Shown here: positions 43,559 through 53,595 of the stretch, piece after piece
Layout of the letters: each line of letters begins with the position of its first letter
Numbering within the stretch: the first letter of the stretch is position 1
Source of the DNA: Macrosoma leucophasiata
Lineage: Eukaryota; Arthropoda; Insecta; Lepidoptera; Hedylidae
Assembly (NCBI GenBank): GCA_036365455.1
Contig: JAWQUS010000007.1
Coordinates: 19,236,001-19,300,000, forward strand
DNA: 64,000 nt
Direction: 5' to 3'
The notes under the pieces: generated by a model
Told to the model about the DNA's origin: nothing
Database searches by the model: none
What the model saw: only the letters and a program-made list of their open reading frames with translations
Translations under genes and position numbers: made by a program

Positions 43559-43647
43559 TGACGACCCGGTTAGTCCGGCGGTGTGAGATGACCGTTTGAT
43601 TCGAAGGCTCGCGGGTTCGATCTTCGCTCCGGAACAAATATTTGTAT
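43559..43647 (+). mobile_element. T2 SINE, 5' part
   Basis: gacgacccggttagtccggc and gcgggttcgatcttcgctcc form the tRNA-like head. The element is cut at aatatttgtat (43637-43647) by a LINE insertion and resumes at 44008. Confidence 0.85.
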
Positions 43648-43996
43648 CATCATCATCATTTCAGCCAAAAGACGTCCACTGCTGAAGAAAGGACTCCCCC
43701 AAAAAATGCCACAACAAACGGTCCTGGGCCGCCCCCATCCAGCGATTGCCCGCCACCTTCACCAGGTCGTCGATCCACCTCGTGGGGGGCCTGCCTACGC
43801 TTCGTCTTCCGGTACGCGGTCACCACTCCAGAACTTTTCTGTTCTGCGTCGTTCTGAACAGTCAGTTCTGCGAGCTATGTGCCCCGCCCACTGCCACTTG
43901 AGTTTCGCTATTCGTTGGGCTATGTCGGTTACTTTGGTTCTCATGCGGATCTCCTCATTTCTGTTTCGATCTCGCAGAGAAACTCCGAGAAGAGAG
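43648..43996 (-). mobile_element. LINE 3' fragment inserted in the T2 SINE
   Basis: The (ATG)n tail on the minus strand (seen as catcatcatcat from 43648) and the 11-bp duplication aatatttgtat at 43637-43647 and 43997-44007 give exact borders. The body encodes the end of a reverse transcriptase. Severely 5'-truncated. Confidence 0.92.
43700..43996 (-). pseudogene. LINE reverse transcriptase, C-terminal end
   Basis: The minus strand reads RNEEIRMRTKVTDIAQRIAK, then LKWQWAGHIARRTD, a motif common at the end of lepidopteran endonuclease/reverse-transcriptase ORFs. A short insertion then shifts the frame (SERRRTEKFWSGDR where GRWGRKVLEWRPR is expected), and the frame ends within a few codons. The remaining tail, including the RWTDDLVKV-type part, can be read in other frames. 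Not functional. Confidence 0.88.
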
Positions 43997-44007
43997 AATA
44001 TTTGTAT

Positions 44008-44135
44008 CGGGTCTGGATATTTGTGTATGTGTTGTATGTGTACCACGCCACGGCACCCACGACACAGGTTTATAGGTACCTAGTGTGTTCCGCGCACACG
44101 AGTGTAAGCGTATTTTTTAAATTAATTTTTATGTA
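44008..44135 (+). mobile_element. T2 SINE, 3' part
   Basis: cgggtctggatatttgtgta, ggcacccacgacacaggttt and gagtgtaagcgta continue T2 exactly as at 6185-6290. Confidence 0.85.
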
Positions 44136-44294
44136 TCGGGTTATTGTATCAAAAACGGTATGTAATTTACATGTAGGTACACATTCAATACGCCGCTAAG
44201 AATGACTTCGCAACGAAGTTGTTATTTATGTAGTGTAGTATATTGGTAGAACTATTTACTTATTTTGTTGATATATAATAATATAATACGTTTT
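44136..44294. other. AT-rich spacer with array D fragment
   Basis: gccgctaagaatgacttcgc near 44193 resembles the array D text near 43050. Otherwise featureless. Confidence 0.4.
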
Positions 44295-44345
44295 ATTTTT
44301 AAAGAAAAATGGAAAGAAAAATTTGACTTCAGGCGAGACTTGAAC
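44295..44345 (-). mobile_element. T1 half element, AGA type
   Basis: aaatttgacttcaggcgaga and cttgaactcgcggcctactgg is the 3' half of a T1 core in reverse. It lies head to head with the next T1 copy. Confidence 0.7.
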
Positions 44346-44364
44346 TCGCGGCCTACTGGTGGGC

Positions 44365-44605
44365 CTATCGGTTGCCTAACTAGCATAGTTGGTAATAGAT
44401 GGCGCTGCTGCTACCATAAAGCAATGCAATAGATGTGAAGGAAAGATTTGACAAATCGGGCAGGACTTCAGTAGCTCAATTGGAAGAGCGGCTGGACTAG
44501 ATTCCCAGTAGGCCGCGAGTTCGGGTCTCGCCTGAATTCAAACTTTTCTTTCCATTTTTCTTTAAAATAAAATATATTTCACAAGCATGTGTTAATGCGA
44601 AATAA
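44365..44605 (+). mobile_element. T1 element, AGA type, with leader
   Basis: The leader tcggttgcctaactagcata...ggaaagatttgacaaatcgg, the tRNA-like core at 44465-44537 (acttcag...ctgaatt; loop ctagatt) and the trailer ttctttccatttttctttaa, then cacaagcatgtgttaatgcg. It is nearly identical to the two copies at 6322-6865, 38 kb away. Confidence 0.85.
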
Positions 44606-44683
44606 TATACAACAATATAATACGTTTTTTTTTTAATATCTAACGTATATTTTTTAGTATGTACACCCCTATCCATTTTCTAT

Positions 44684-44825
44684 TACATCTTTTCCTCTAC
44701 CCAAAGGTTGTCTGGTAGAAATCGCTCAAATAGGGATAAGGCATATTGTACTGTGTTAAGTTCTCTTTTCTGTATTTCTTTTAATGTTATGTCTGGTGTA
44801 CAATAAAGTGTGTTGTTGTTGTTGT
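44684..44825 (+). mobile_element. LINE 3' end with TTG-repeat tail
   Basis: ctacccaaaggttgtctggt, agaaatcgctcaaataggga and ggtgtacaataaagtgtgtt followed by (gtt)n. This is the 3' untranslated end of a LINE that I know to be widespread in Lepidoptera. Everything upstream of it is missing. Confidence 0.7.
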
Positions 44826-44829
44826 ACGT

Positions 44830-45050
44830 TCATGTAATTAAAAATTGTGGCTAATGAAAATTCGTAATTACCTAACAGTACGTTTAGTTGAGTATCGTCC
44901 GTGGAGTGGAGGTAACGATCGACTAACCAACACTTTATCGAGCCTGTCAGCCGCAGCCTGCGATCCCACCATGCAACAATGTTTTCACCCCGCCCACCCT
45001 ACCTCCTTCCTAATTGTACTGCTATATTATTTTGTATGCTAAGTTTCCGT
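44830..45050 (+). repeat. Array D unit 2
   Basis: cagtacgtttagttgagtat, cgtccgtggagtggagg and caatgttttcaccccgccca match unit 3 at 45640-45960. The frame at 44845-45042 is not preserved in unit 3. Confidence 0.8.
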
Positions 45051-45094
45051 AAATATTAAGGGTAACAACCTAAACAGGTAAACAATGAGTCATG

Positions 45095-45215
45095 ATTAAG
45101 TCCCACTCCTGGGCACGCACGAGTCTCTCCCCTTCTTGGGGGGAGGCCTGGAGCTTACTCCACCACGCTGCTCCAATGCGGGTTGATGGAGATAAGGGTT
45201 AGTGGCCAACCCGCT
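45095..45215 (-). mobile_element. LINE 3' untranslated fragment
   Basis: Reversed: ggccactaacccttatctcc, aacccgcattggagcagcgt, ggtggagtaagctccaggcc, then gcccaggagtggg. It matches 59279-59395, which is in the opposite orientation. Confidence 0.7.
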
Positions 45216-45229
45216 GTCGAATGTTTTTA

Positions 45230-45440
45230 AACCGCCCATAAAGCCTCTGATAAGGTTTAACGACCGCTATCTATCTATAGCAACCGGGACCGACGACTTA
45301 GCGTGCCCGCCGAAGCACGGAAACGCGCATTTTAATTTGCCACTAGCGGTCACCCATCACTCACCCGATCGCGCCCGTATCGCTTAACCGAGTAGCTCGC
45401 TTCCGATCTTCACCGGCCGCGGGGCCATGCGCGCTTCCTT
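45230..45440. repeat. Repeat N, copy 1
   Basis: cgcccgtatcgcttaaccga, gtagctcgcttccgatcttc and ggggccatgcgcgcttcc recur at 47720-47870. Function unknown. The plus frame at 45202-45387 is not shared by the second copy. Confidence 0.7.
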
Positions 45441-45449
45441 AAATATTTA

Positions 45450-45593
45450 CCCCCTTATTCATAAACATACATTAGATACATTTACGCTATAGAATGCTTT
45501 CTCTGTGTCAGTTGCATTGTCAAATGTGCAGGATAGAAAAAGACAAAGGAGAGATTAGCATTACTAGCTTAAATATGTTTATGAAAAAGGGGG
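45450..45593. mobile_element. 144-bp MITE with TTA target duplication
   Basis: The terminal inverted repeat cccccttattcataaaca / tgtttatgaaaaaggggg and TTA on both sides (45447-45449; 45594-45596) suggest a PIF/Harbinger-type MITE. No coding sequence. Confidence 0.8.
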
Positions 45594-45639
45594 TTAAGGA
45601 ATATATAGTTAAAGTTTGAATTATATTTTTTTTATTACA

Positions 45640-45960
45640 TGTTTTTAAAACGGCATATAGGTACTAATACATTAATAAACGACAAAAACTTTCAGTTCGT
45701 AGCTTAGCATCCCTTTACACCAAAGTTGTTGTCTTATAGAAACACAAATGAATGTGACTAATAAAAAGCGGTATTATATAATGGCACGTTTAGTTGAGTC
45801 TCGTCCGTGGTGCGGAGGCAGCGATCGACTAAACTGACACTTCATCGTGCCTGTCAGTGGCAGCGTGCGATCCCGTCATGCGACATTGTTTTCACCCCGA
45901 CCGCCCTGACTCTGGGCTAATTGCGAATATTGCAATGCTATTATGTTTACCTTATAATTA
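45640..45960 (+). repeat. Array D unit 3
   Basis: Contains tttcagttcgtagcttagca, atagaaacacaaatgaatgt, cacgtttagttgagtctcgt and acattgttttcaccccgacc, in the same order as units 1 and 2 combined. It is the most complete unit of array D. Confidence 0.8.
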
Positions 45961-46119
45961 TTATTCCTCCTCCTCCTTACGTCGTTTTACCTATATTTTT
46001 GTAAAATAATTTACATTGAAACCTTTGAATAGATTTATCTAGTTTATTCAGTTTATTTATTTATTTCATATAATTAGGCTCCTGAAGAGCACTTTTACAT
46101 CGTCATTTTTTTTTTAAAC

Positions 46120-46405
46120 TAACCTAGTGGCTCCAGTGACGGAGCTCGCGGACGTAGGCACCACCGCATTACCTAATATGCTTGCCGCAAAATGGTAGTG
46201 TTCAGCACTATCGTTTTCCGGTCAGTACAGACCTGTAATGTACAGACCTGTAATTTCCGGCACAGAGGCATAACACCTTAGGCCTCAGGAAGCAATACAT
46301 CTGCATTTTTACCTCTGGTCATTGTGTAAGTGTTTATAGCCTGCAGTCATCACTTAACATCAATGTGAACTGCATGCTTGTTTGCCACTTTAATTACATA
46401 AGAAA
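46120..46405 (+). repeat. Family S copy, near full length
   Basis: ctagtggctccagtgacgga head, ggcctcaggaagcaatacat (a small deletion relative to other copies), then atgcttgtttgccactttaa tail. A 17-bp local duplication (tacagacctgtaat twice) lies near 46230. Confidence 0.85.
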
Positions 46406-47039
46406 AGATAAAAGAAATATTTATCCAATTTGGTGCAGTCGTTTGAATGTTCTGCGCTTCTTAAAAACGTTTCGATAAAATTGTTATTCAGGGTTTTTTT
46501 TCGATTTGATTTGTATTTCTGCATTGTTTTGAATTGTATACGAGTTAAGTTACCTAACTCGGTATCTACGCCTCTGTTCCGTATTTTTGGTTGCAATCGA
46601 AGACCTTAAATTTTGAGGTCGAAAATATATAGTAGTTATAGTACTGATATCGTAAATTATAATCCTTTTTTATTTAAGGATTTGTCAGTTAATTAAACGT
46701 ATTATATCACTGGTGGTAGAGTAGTAGGTAGTAGAGGTAGAGTCACAAAATGTGATTGTATAACAATAAAAAGTCAACAGACTCACAGTTTTGTTTTAAT
46801 TAGCCGGTAAAAAAACCCTGCAAGGTCAGCGCAGTACAAAAACAACCATCTCAAGAGATTAGAGACAATTTAAACCTCTATTTTTTATAAAGAGGATTTT
46901 TTAGGTTTGATTTGTGTTTTCGCTTGTTTTGAATTGTATTCACGACCTAAAGAATTCATTATATTATTATTTTTTTATTTTTATTATGGATGTGCGCGGA
47001 TACAGATAAAAGAAAAGTTTTTCTTAATCTATCCTACTT
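46406..47039. other. Non-coding with a diverged direct repeat
   Basis: 'tttgatttgt...ttgttttgaattgtat' occurs near 46505 and again near 46905, suggesting an old duplication of about 60 bp. Near 46712 there is a short S-head-like tggtggtagagtagtagg. No gene. Confidence 0.45.
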
Positions 47040-47285
47040 TCTACTAATATCATAAATGCGAATGTTTGTTTGATTGTTTGTTTGTTACTTCCTTCACGCA
47101 AAAACTGCTGAACCGATTTTCATGATATTTGGCACACAAAGAGGGTAATTTTGATTAAAACATAGGATAGTTTTTATCCCGAAAAAATGTTCCTACGGGA
47201 TGCCATCGGATGTTTTGATGAGTTTCCACGGGTTATGCGAAATACGATCTACACACGGGCGGAGCCGCGGGCAACAGCTAGTACT
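47040..47285 (+). mobile_element. Helitron-like non-autonomous element
   Basis: Starts near ctactaatatcataaatgcg, includes ctgctgaaccgattttcatg, and ends gggcggagccgcgggcaaca-gctagta. A 3' GC-rich hairpin followed by CTAG, with no terminal inverted repeat, fits a short lepidopteran Helitron. No Rep/helicase coding. Confidence 0.75.
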
Positions 47286-47477
47286 TATATGTATTATAAA
47301 GAGGAAATATTTGTGTTTTTGTATGTATGTTTGTAAAGTTTTCAGACAAAAACTACTAGACCGATTTAAAAAAAAACTTCCACCATCAGAAATCTGCTTC
47401 TTCACGGAGTGACATAAGCTATAACTATTAGATTCATTACACCCGTGCAACCGGGGCGAGCCGCTAGTCTTACATAA
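47286..47477 (+). mobile_element. Second Helitron-like element
   Basis: Begins directly after the first (tacttatatgtattataaag), includes aaaactactagaccgattta, and ends cgtgcaaccggggcgagccg-ctagt. Two elements abut end to end, a known Helitron habit. Confidence 0.7.
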
Positions 47478-47883
47478 ACCAATGTCCAATGAAAAAGATC
47501 TATCTATATTTGTTGGTTGGCTAAAACGTGTAGCGGGGGCAGGCAGCGGGCTAAATCGGCACTCTATCACGTAAACGTCAAACGCAGACGACGCGCACGT
47601 GTCTGCGGTGTGCGTACAAGAGCTGTATTCAAATGTGCATACCTTAATGATTAGAATTAATTTAATTTAATATTTATGTCATCACTACATATTATAAAGT
47701 AAAGTCCCCCCCCTATTTTCCCTGTCTGTATGTATGGTCTAATCTCGGAAAGCGCAGCGAAACGCGCATTTTTTAATTTGCTTATCACATACCTGACCGC
47801 GCCCGTATCGCTTAACCGAGTAGATCGCTTCCGATCTACACCAGCCACTAGGCCATGCACGCTTCAATATACTTAATACATTC
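47478..47883. repeat. Spacer and repeat N, copy 2
   Basis: 47720-47870 repeats the 45230-45440 sequence (cgcccgtatcgcttaaccga; tagatcgcttccgatctaca). The rest (47480-47690) is unrecognised. The minus frame at 47193-47570 overlaps the Helitron and is a shadow. Confidence 0.5.
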
Positions 47884-48594
47884 TATCCGTGCGAAGCCCG
47901 TGCGGGTCGCTAGTGTTGAATAAAGATATTTGTGGTGAGATTTCTCTGGTGGTACAGGAACTCGAGAGCGTAGGTACCACTTTAGTACCTAATTTATCTG
48001 CCGACAAATGGGTAATGTTCAGCAAGTGTTCCGTTTATAATGTGCATTCCATTTAAACCGTGCGAAGCCCTTGCGGGTCGCTAGTGTTGAATAAAGATAT
48101 TTGTGGTGAGATTTCTCTGCTGGTCCAGTGTACAGGAACTCGAGAAAGTAGGTACCTCTTTAGTACCTAATCTATCTGCCGACAAATGGGTAATGTTCAG
48201 CAAGTGTTTCGTTTACAATGTGCATTCCATTTAAACCGTGCGAAGCCCGTGCGGGTCGCTAGTGTTGAATAAAGATATTTGTGGTGAGATTTCTCTGCTA
48301 GTCCAGTGTACAGGAACTCGAGAAAGTAGGTACCTCTTTAGTACCTAATCTATCTGCCGACAAATGGGTAATGTTCAGCAAGTGTTTCGTTTACAATGTG
48401 CATTCCATTTAAACTGTGCGAAGCCCGTGCGGGTCGCTAGTGTTGAATAAAGATATTTGTGGTGAGATTTCTCTGGTTGTCCAGTGTACAGGAACTCGAG
48501 AAAGTAGGTACCTCTTTAGTACCTAATCTATCTGCCGAGAAATGGGTATTGTTCAGCAAGTGTTCCGTTTATAATGTGCATTCCATTTAAACGG
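47884..48594 (+). repeat. Four-unit tandem: Helitron-like end plus S head
   Basis: gctagtgttgaataaagata starts at 47910, 48081, 48259 and 48437, so the units are 171, 178 and 178 bp apart. Each unit has gcgaagcccgtgcgggtcgctagt (a Helitron-type hairpin and CTAGT end), a linker (ttgtggtgagatttctct) and a worn S head (ggaactcgag, taggtacc, tctgccgacaaatgggtaat, gttcagcaagtgtt). Units 2 and 3 look nearly identical. The array then runs into the rest of an S element. It is not a CRISPR: the units are far too long and there are no variable spacers. Confidence 0.9.
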
Positions 48595-48715
48595 AACTTT
48601 TAAAATATCAAATTAAAGGTATTATTACATAGGCCTCAGGAGTGGTGACGCATCTACATTTTGACCTACGGTGTGTAGATGTCTATTGGCTGCGGTATTT
48701 CACTTCAAAGATAAA
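48595..48715 (+). repeat. Family S copy, 3' part after the array
   Basis: aggcctcaggagtggtgacg and catctacattttgacctacg give the S 3' half in register with the last S-head unit of the array. Confidence 0.75.
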
Positions 48716-49343
48716 ATAATGTAGGAGCGTAGGTAATCCATATCACATAATACTCAAAAAGTATGAGACACAATTCCATGTTACCTTTCTACATACTGAA
48801 AGATAGATACAGATTTATCAAATTCATATTAGTATTTACCTAACCACATACTGAATAATACTAATATTTCAGTTAATTTATCTATAAATAAATAAATATA
48901 TAATATACCAATCGAGCTACTACAATGTAGATTATTGACAATATATACAGATATTTGACTTCAACTACAATTACAAAATACAGTTACCTAAAACATCGAA
49001 CAAAGAATCAAAATCGATTGTCAAACTTGACATCTAATCCCAACTTGACGAGTATTGCCAATAAAAAAAATGACCTAATCGAAATTTATGTTACAAGGCA
49101 ACAATTTTACGTGCACAGGTATTTTTATACAACCTCAGGAAAGTTATTACATTAATAACTTGATTCAAATTCGAGTTAAGTTTGTAAACGTTGTGACATC
49201 AAATTAAGAGTCTTTGAAATTCTTACGTCATCATTATGCTATGTTAAAAACAACTCTGTCACAATTGGACTAGCCTCCAGAAAAAGTAGCGAAACAGACC
49301 GAAATATCCGGGAAAGTTCTTAGTAAAATTATTCGCAACTTCG
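48716..49343. other. Unique non-coding stretch
   Basis: AT-rich. The plus frame at 48955-49155 is low-complexity (threonine, asparagine and lysine) and unrecognised. Confidence 0.4.
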
Positions 49344-49632
49344 CTTGCTAGTGGTAGAGCTCCAGTGACGGAGCTCGCGGGCGTAGGCACCACCGCATTA
49401 CCTAATATACTTGCCGCTAAATGGTAGTGTTCAGCACTATCGTGTTCCGGTCAGGTGATAATGTACGGCCCTGTAATTTCCGGCACAGAGGCATAACACC
49501 TTCAGCCTCAGGAGTGGTAACGCATCTGCATTTTGACCTTGGTCTTTGTGTGGGTGTCTATAGGCTGCAGTCATCACTTAACATCAATGTGAACTGCATG
49601 CTTGTTTGCCACTTCAATTACATAAAAAAAAA
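49344..49632 (+). repeat. Family S copy, reference quality
   Basis: The cleanest S copy: tggtagagctccagtgacgg, agctcgcgggcgtaggcacc, aatatacttgccgctaaatg, cggccctgtaatttccggca, ggtgtctataggctgcagtc, tgaactgcatgcttgtttgc, then an A-rich tail (about 9 A). Frames inside it are shadows. Confidence 0.9.
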
Positions 49633-50744
49633 ACTCGCAACCCCACTGTTACGTAATAAGCATAAGGCTTCAAACAACTGTATTGTTGTTATTCTTACGG
49701 AATCGTTATGCGATAAAAAACATGCTCAAGATGTCACAACTTGCGGGAGGTCCCGATAGAGATGCTTATTACATTCACATTGAATGTCGATAATCAATAT
49801 TTGTGTTCAATTGTACCCGCACAAAAGATTGGGTGACTCACATTGATGGTTGTTCACAAAAAAACAGGTGTCGTATGTCTGAAAATTTTAGGTACTCCCC
49901 AACAAAAGAAAAACGCTTTGATATGTTTATCAACCCTTTACATTTCGGGGGCGAGCTTTGAGGCCAGAACAATTGGTGGTTCAGAATGGTTTGTCGATGA
50001 TTATCGTGGAATCGCTGGAGGTTACTGACAGGTGAGATGTCAACCACATGAATGAAGTCTGCTGACAATACTTGTTGGTTGTTTTGGTAAGTTGACCCGA
50101 TAAGATACCGGTTCGAATCTTTAAGGAGTTGCAGGTACTACACTTTTTTGCTGTTTTACAGTGTTCAAACAATTTGATGAAAAGATTTTTTATTCAATTT
50201 GTAGTTTTTGTTCTTTTTTACTTACCTACCTTCTCAAAGATTTTATTTTTGGTAACGTCAATAAAACATACACTTATCGAAGATGTTGAAGTGTAAACAA
50301 AGGCTAATCCCAAATTAACCAATAACATAATGTAGATAATAATGTGTCCCTATGGTCCGTATTATGTATATATTGCAAAACGTTTTGTCGAAATAATGTG
50401 AAACAGGATCGAGAAAATCTCACACTACTTCAGTATTAAAACAAGTGGGGCCTACAAAAGCGATACTCTAAAAAATGCACTGGGAAATACATCGCGAAGT
50501 TTCTGTTGAAAGTGAGGTAACGCAGAGCGTTGCAACTAACCAACCGTGGAGGTAAGGAAGCGGCGTGAGAGTTGAGCGGGAGCGGCGGCAACTTGAACAG
50601 TATGAAATTGATTCCAAATTCTTATACGATACAGGTAGGTAAGATTGACTAGTAGTTGATTTTTCGTGTCACCGGCGTTCTTTAATCTGTACAGAAAGAT
50701 TCGGTAAAAGTTCCTTATTTCATGTCTATATTCCTCAAAGGCTT
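49633..50744. other. Unique stretch, possible small coding remnant
   Basis: Around 49843-50068 frames exist on both strands (plus: VCLKILGTPQQKKNALICLS). I do not recognise either and there is no supporting signal. Otherwise nothing is seen. About 50.50-50.60 kb is somewhat GC-richer. Confidence 0.35.
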
Positions 50745-50965
50745 ACTATACGTGCATTTATCCCTTAAAGGGTAAATGCGTGCATGTACAATTTACTTCT
50801 GTAGCCAATAAATTTAATTTTGCCCCATAGATGGCGAGCCTATTGATATTTCCGGGCCTGATATCGAACTCCAAGGATAACAACGAGAAACTGAAAATAT
50901 CGATCCCAAAAGCACTTAAACTTCGAAGCAAATAGTGTAGTAGTAACAGTAGTGGCTTGCTGCTT
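50745..50965 (-). mobile_element. T3 SINE, heavily diverged
   Basis: Reversed: gcagcaagccactactgtta, gatatcaggcccggaaatat and aggctcgccatctatgg follow T3 order, with the B-box destroyed. Confidence 0.55.
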
Positions 50966-50983
50966 GGTTTAGTATAACTTGAC

Positions 50984-51085
50984 TGGTACCTTTGGTGAAG
51001 CTCAATGACGGAGCTTGAGTGCATAGGCGCCATCGCATCACCTTATCTACATACCGCTAAAGGTTCAGCGCTATCGTGTTCAACA
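50984..51085 (+). repeat. Family S head fragment
   Basis: ggtgaagctcaatgacggag, ttgagtgcataggcgccatc and ggttcagcgctatcgtgttc. It stops after about 100 bp. Confidence 0.7.
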
Positions 51086-51821
51086 CAGATTTAGACATAA
51101 TTTTAAATTTACCATTTAAAGTGTCACACTGCCAATTAATATTCATTATTTTATTGTATGTCTCTACACTCATAATTATATAACCAGCTATCAGTTCCTC
51201 TCTTGGAGCCCAGTCTCAACCGAGCTGAATAGCTGGTGTCGGCAAGGCGAGCGCCTACCTCTGCATATTTATGAAGCACCTCAAACACTATAAATAGTTG
51301 ATACGAGCCTCGGCCTCGCCAGTAATGGAGTAAATACAACCAGCTACGGCACACGCTGTAATTTAAGCTCAATGTAGAACCTACATCCACTAAAGAATGC
51401 TAAACATTATGACATACGCCTCGTACTCGAACATAAAATAAAACTGAAACAGTACCTGATAAACGTTATAGTTTAGTATGGCAATGATACTACGATATTG
51501 CAGTTTATTCCATTTAAGGATGATGATATACTTATAATCTACAATTAATTAAATGGAAATAGGTGGGATCAGTCATAAAAAGTGGCCCACGATTTTCACA
51601 GATAACGACGTTATAGGTATCGTCAAACGTCAAAATTGTTCATAATTTGTATGCAATTTCTCAGTGCGCTGTCCGTCAAATTCTCACACCCGTGCCGTGG
51701 TGCTAATTTTGTAACCGACTTCGAAAAAGTAAGTTGTTTGTTTCACATGCATGTAGGTATGTGATATTGTTGGAATTGGCTAATATTTGAGCATGACAAT
51801 ATTTATTATACACTTGTTTTT
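51086..51821. other. Unique stretch
   Basis: A minus frame at 51151-51390 (79 codons) is unrecognised. No repeat family is seen. Confidence 0.35.
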
Positions 51822-51970
51822 GCCCGCGACTGTGTTCGCTTGTACTTTTAATCATTGCAAATTGTAGCCTATATGTTATACCAATGTATAATACCCTATA
51901 TTACAGTAAAGTTTCATCCAAATCCATCCAGTAGCTTAATATTTTATTAAGTATCGAAAAATAAGCGCTA
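51822..51970 (-). mobile_element. Helitron-like fragment
   Basis: ttttgcccgcgactgtgttc, gtagcctatatgttatacca and aaagtttcatccaaatccat correspond in reverse to the Helitron-type terminal region and body seen elsewhere in the window. The far end is lost. Confidence 0.6.
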
Positions 51971-52145
51971 ATTTAAAAATATTCTTAATTTTGCCCACTT
52001 CTGGTACATACCTACCCATTTTTATTATGAAAGCTGAGGAAGTGTGAACCGTTAGTAAATACATCGTTCCATCAATTAAGTTTCTACATAAGCGCATTCA
52101 TGTCTCTACACCTACTCTTTCAAAGAAATACAGACATGACATTAA

Positions 52146-52574
52146 GCCCGGGTTGCACCACATCATTTGTTAAAGTTAAAGTAATTGTTACATTGCACAT
52201 CCTTCTCTAACTTAAGGAAATCTGTTAAAGTTAGAGCAGGATGTGAAATGATTTTTTTTATGTAATGGAAGTGACAAACAAGCATGCAGTTCACATTGAT
52301 GTCAAGTGATGACTGCAGCCTATAGACACCCACACAAAGACCAAGGTCAAAATGCGGATGCGTTACCACTCCTGCGGCCTAAGGTGCCTCTGTGCAGGAA
52401 ATTACAGGGCCGTAGATTACCACCTGACCGGAACACGATAGTGCTGAACACTACCATTTAGCGGCAAGTATATATGGTAATGCGGTGGTGCCTACGCCCG
52501 CGAGCTCCGTCACTGGAGCTCTACCACCAGTTACAATAACTTTAACTTTAACAAAGTCGTGGTGCAACCCAGGC
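52146..52574. mobile_element. MITE with TAA target duplication, split by an S copy
   Basis: Terminal inverted repeats gcccgggttgcaccac and gtggtgcaacccaggc with TAA on both sides (52143-52145; 52575-52577). An inner hairpin (cacatccttctctaact / agttagagcaggatgtg) lies at 52196-52252. A reverse S copy occupies about 52250-52535. The related unsplit element at 63541-63643 shows the uninterrupted form. The TWA duplication points to PIF/Harbinger. Confidence 0.82.
52250..52535 (-). repeat. Family S copy inserted in the MITE
   Basis: A full-length reverse copy, from the T-rich tail complement (tttttttatgtaatggaagt) to tccgtcactggagctctaccaccag. No clear long target duplication is seen where it meets the MITE (gaaatga... 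and ...ttacaataac). Confidence 0.88.
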
Positions 52575-52577
52575 TAA

Positions 52578-53281
52578 GTTTCCAATGTTATTACGTACAG
52601 ACCTACTAAATTCTATAAAGGTACCTTTATATCGTCCTACTTTTGCACGAAAGGTAGTTTGATTTTGTTTATAGAGATTTAGAAGACCCTGCCGGAGACA
52701 TGTATAGAACCCTGTAAACTGTCGACCTGCCGAGCCCAAGTCGTCTGTACCGACCGATATAGCTTAGATAAACGCGCACATAACTATGCAAACTACTTCT
52801 CCGGGCAGTGCCAGTGAAATACGACACATCCGTTCTTCGTCTTCACTGCAATATCTGCTCTAAATTGTTTGGTTTAGAGTACAATATTGTATTGAGCGAC
52901 CCGTAACGTGTGACCGACGAACGAGCGGCGACCCGACATAGTTCACCATTAGCTAGCTACATACTTGCAAGTGTGGTGGGAACGCGTCGTGAATACGCTA
53001 CGAGCGTTGTAGTGAGCCTAAAAAATTAAAGCCACCGACGATACTTGGAATGCTAAATAAAGATTTGAATGGCTCGGAACGCTCTCCGCAACGCGATGGC
53101 GACTTAGGCATGTCACGTTGGAAGGTTAATTTTTTTTCGGTTCGAAAGTCGGACGTGCTCGGAGACTTCCTTTCAGTCTGAAGTGGAATCGATTAATGAG
53201 CTCCAGTTTCCAATCCCACAATGAATTAATTACAACTATTGTTAGCTCACCTGTTTTTTATTTGTGATCGGAATATAACAT
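52578..53281. other. Unique stretch, GC-richer in the middle
   Basis: 52.78-53.12 kb is repeat-free and CpG-containing (gacgaacgagcggcgacccg). The minus frame at 52548-52739 (GSAGRQFTGFYTCLRQGLLN...) may be the end of a transposon ORF, but I cannot place it. Nothing else is seen. Confidence 0.35.
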
Positions 53282-53503
53282 GACCTTTTTTTATGCAATG
53301 ATATTGGCAAACAAGCATGGAGTTGACAGTACCACTCCTGAGGCCTAAGGTGTTATGCCTCTGTGCCGGAAATTACAGGGCCGTATATTACCACCTGACC
53401 GGAACACGATAGTGCTGAGCACTACCATTTAGTGGCAAGTAAGTATATTAGCTAATGCGGTGGAGCCTACGCCCGCGAGCTCCGTCACTGGAGCTCTACC
53501 ACA
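53282..53503 (-). repeat. Family S copy with internal deletion
   Basis: tgcaatgatattggcaaaca then directly agtaccactcctgaggccta: about 60 bp of the S 3' part is missing. The head end ctccgtcactggagctctac is intact. Confidence 0.82.
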
Positions 53504-53595
53504 AGTAAAAATAAAGAACTGATAAATTGTTAGATTCTTGTTTAGAACTGAAAGGCCGATGGTATTTCACGAGACAGGCATGCGGAAGGGCGTCA

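Noticed and set aside
47884..48594. CRISPR-like repeat array
   Set aside because: The units are about 178 bp, contiguous, without variable spacers, and made of known transposon pieces in a eukaryotic genome.
49421..49759. 112-codon open frame
   Set aside because: It lies within and beyond a family S copy and is not preserved in other S copies.
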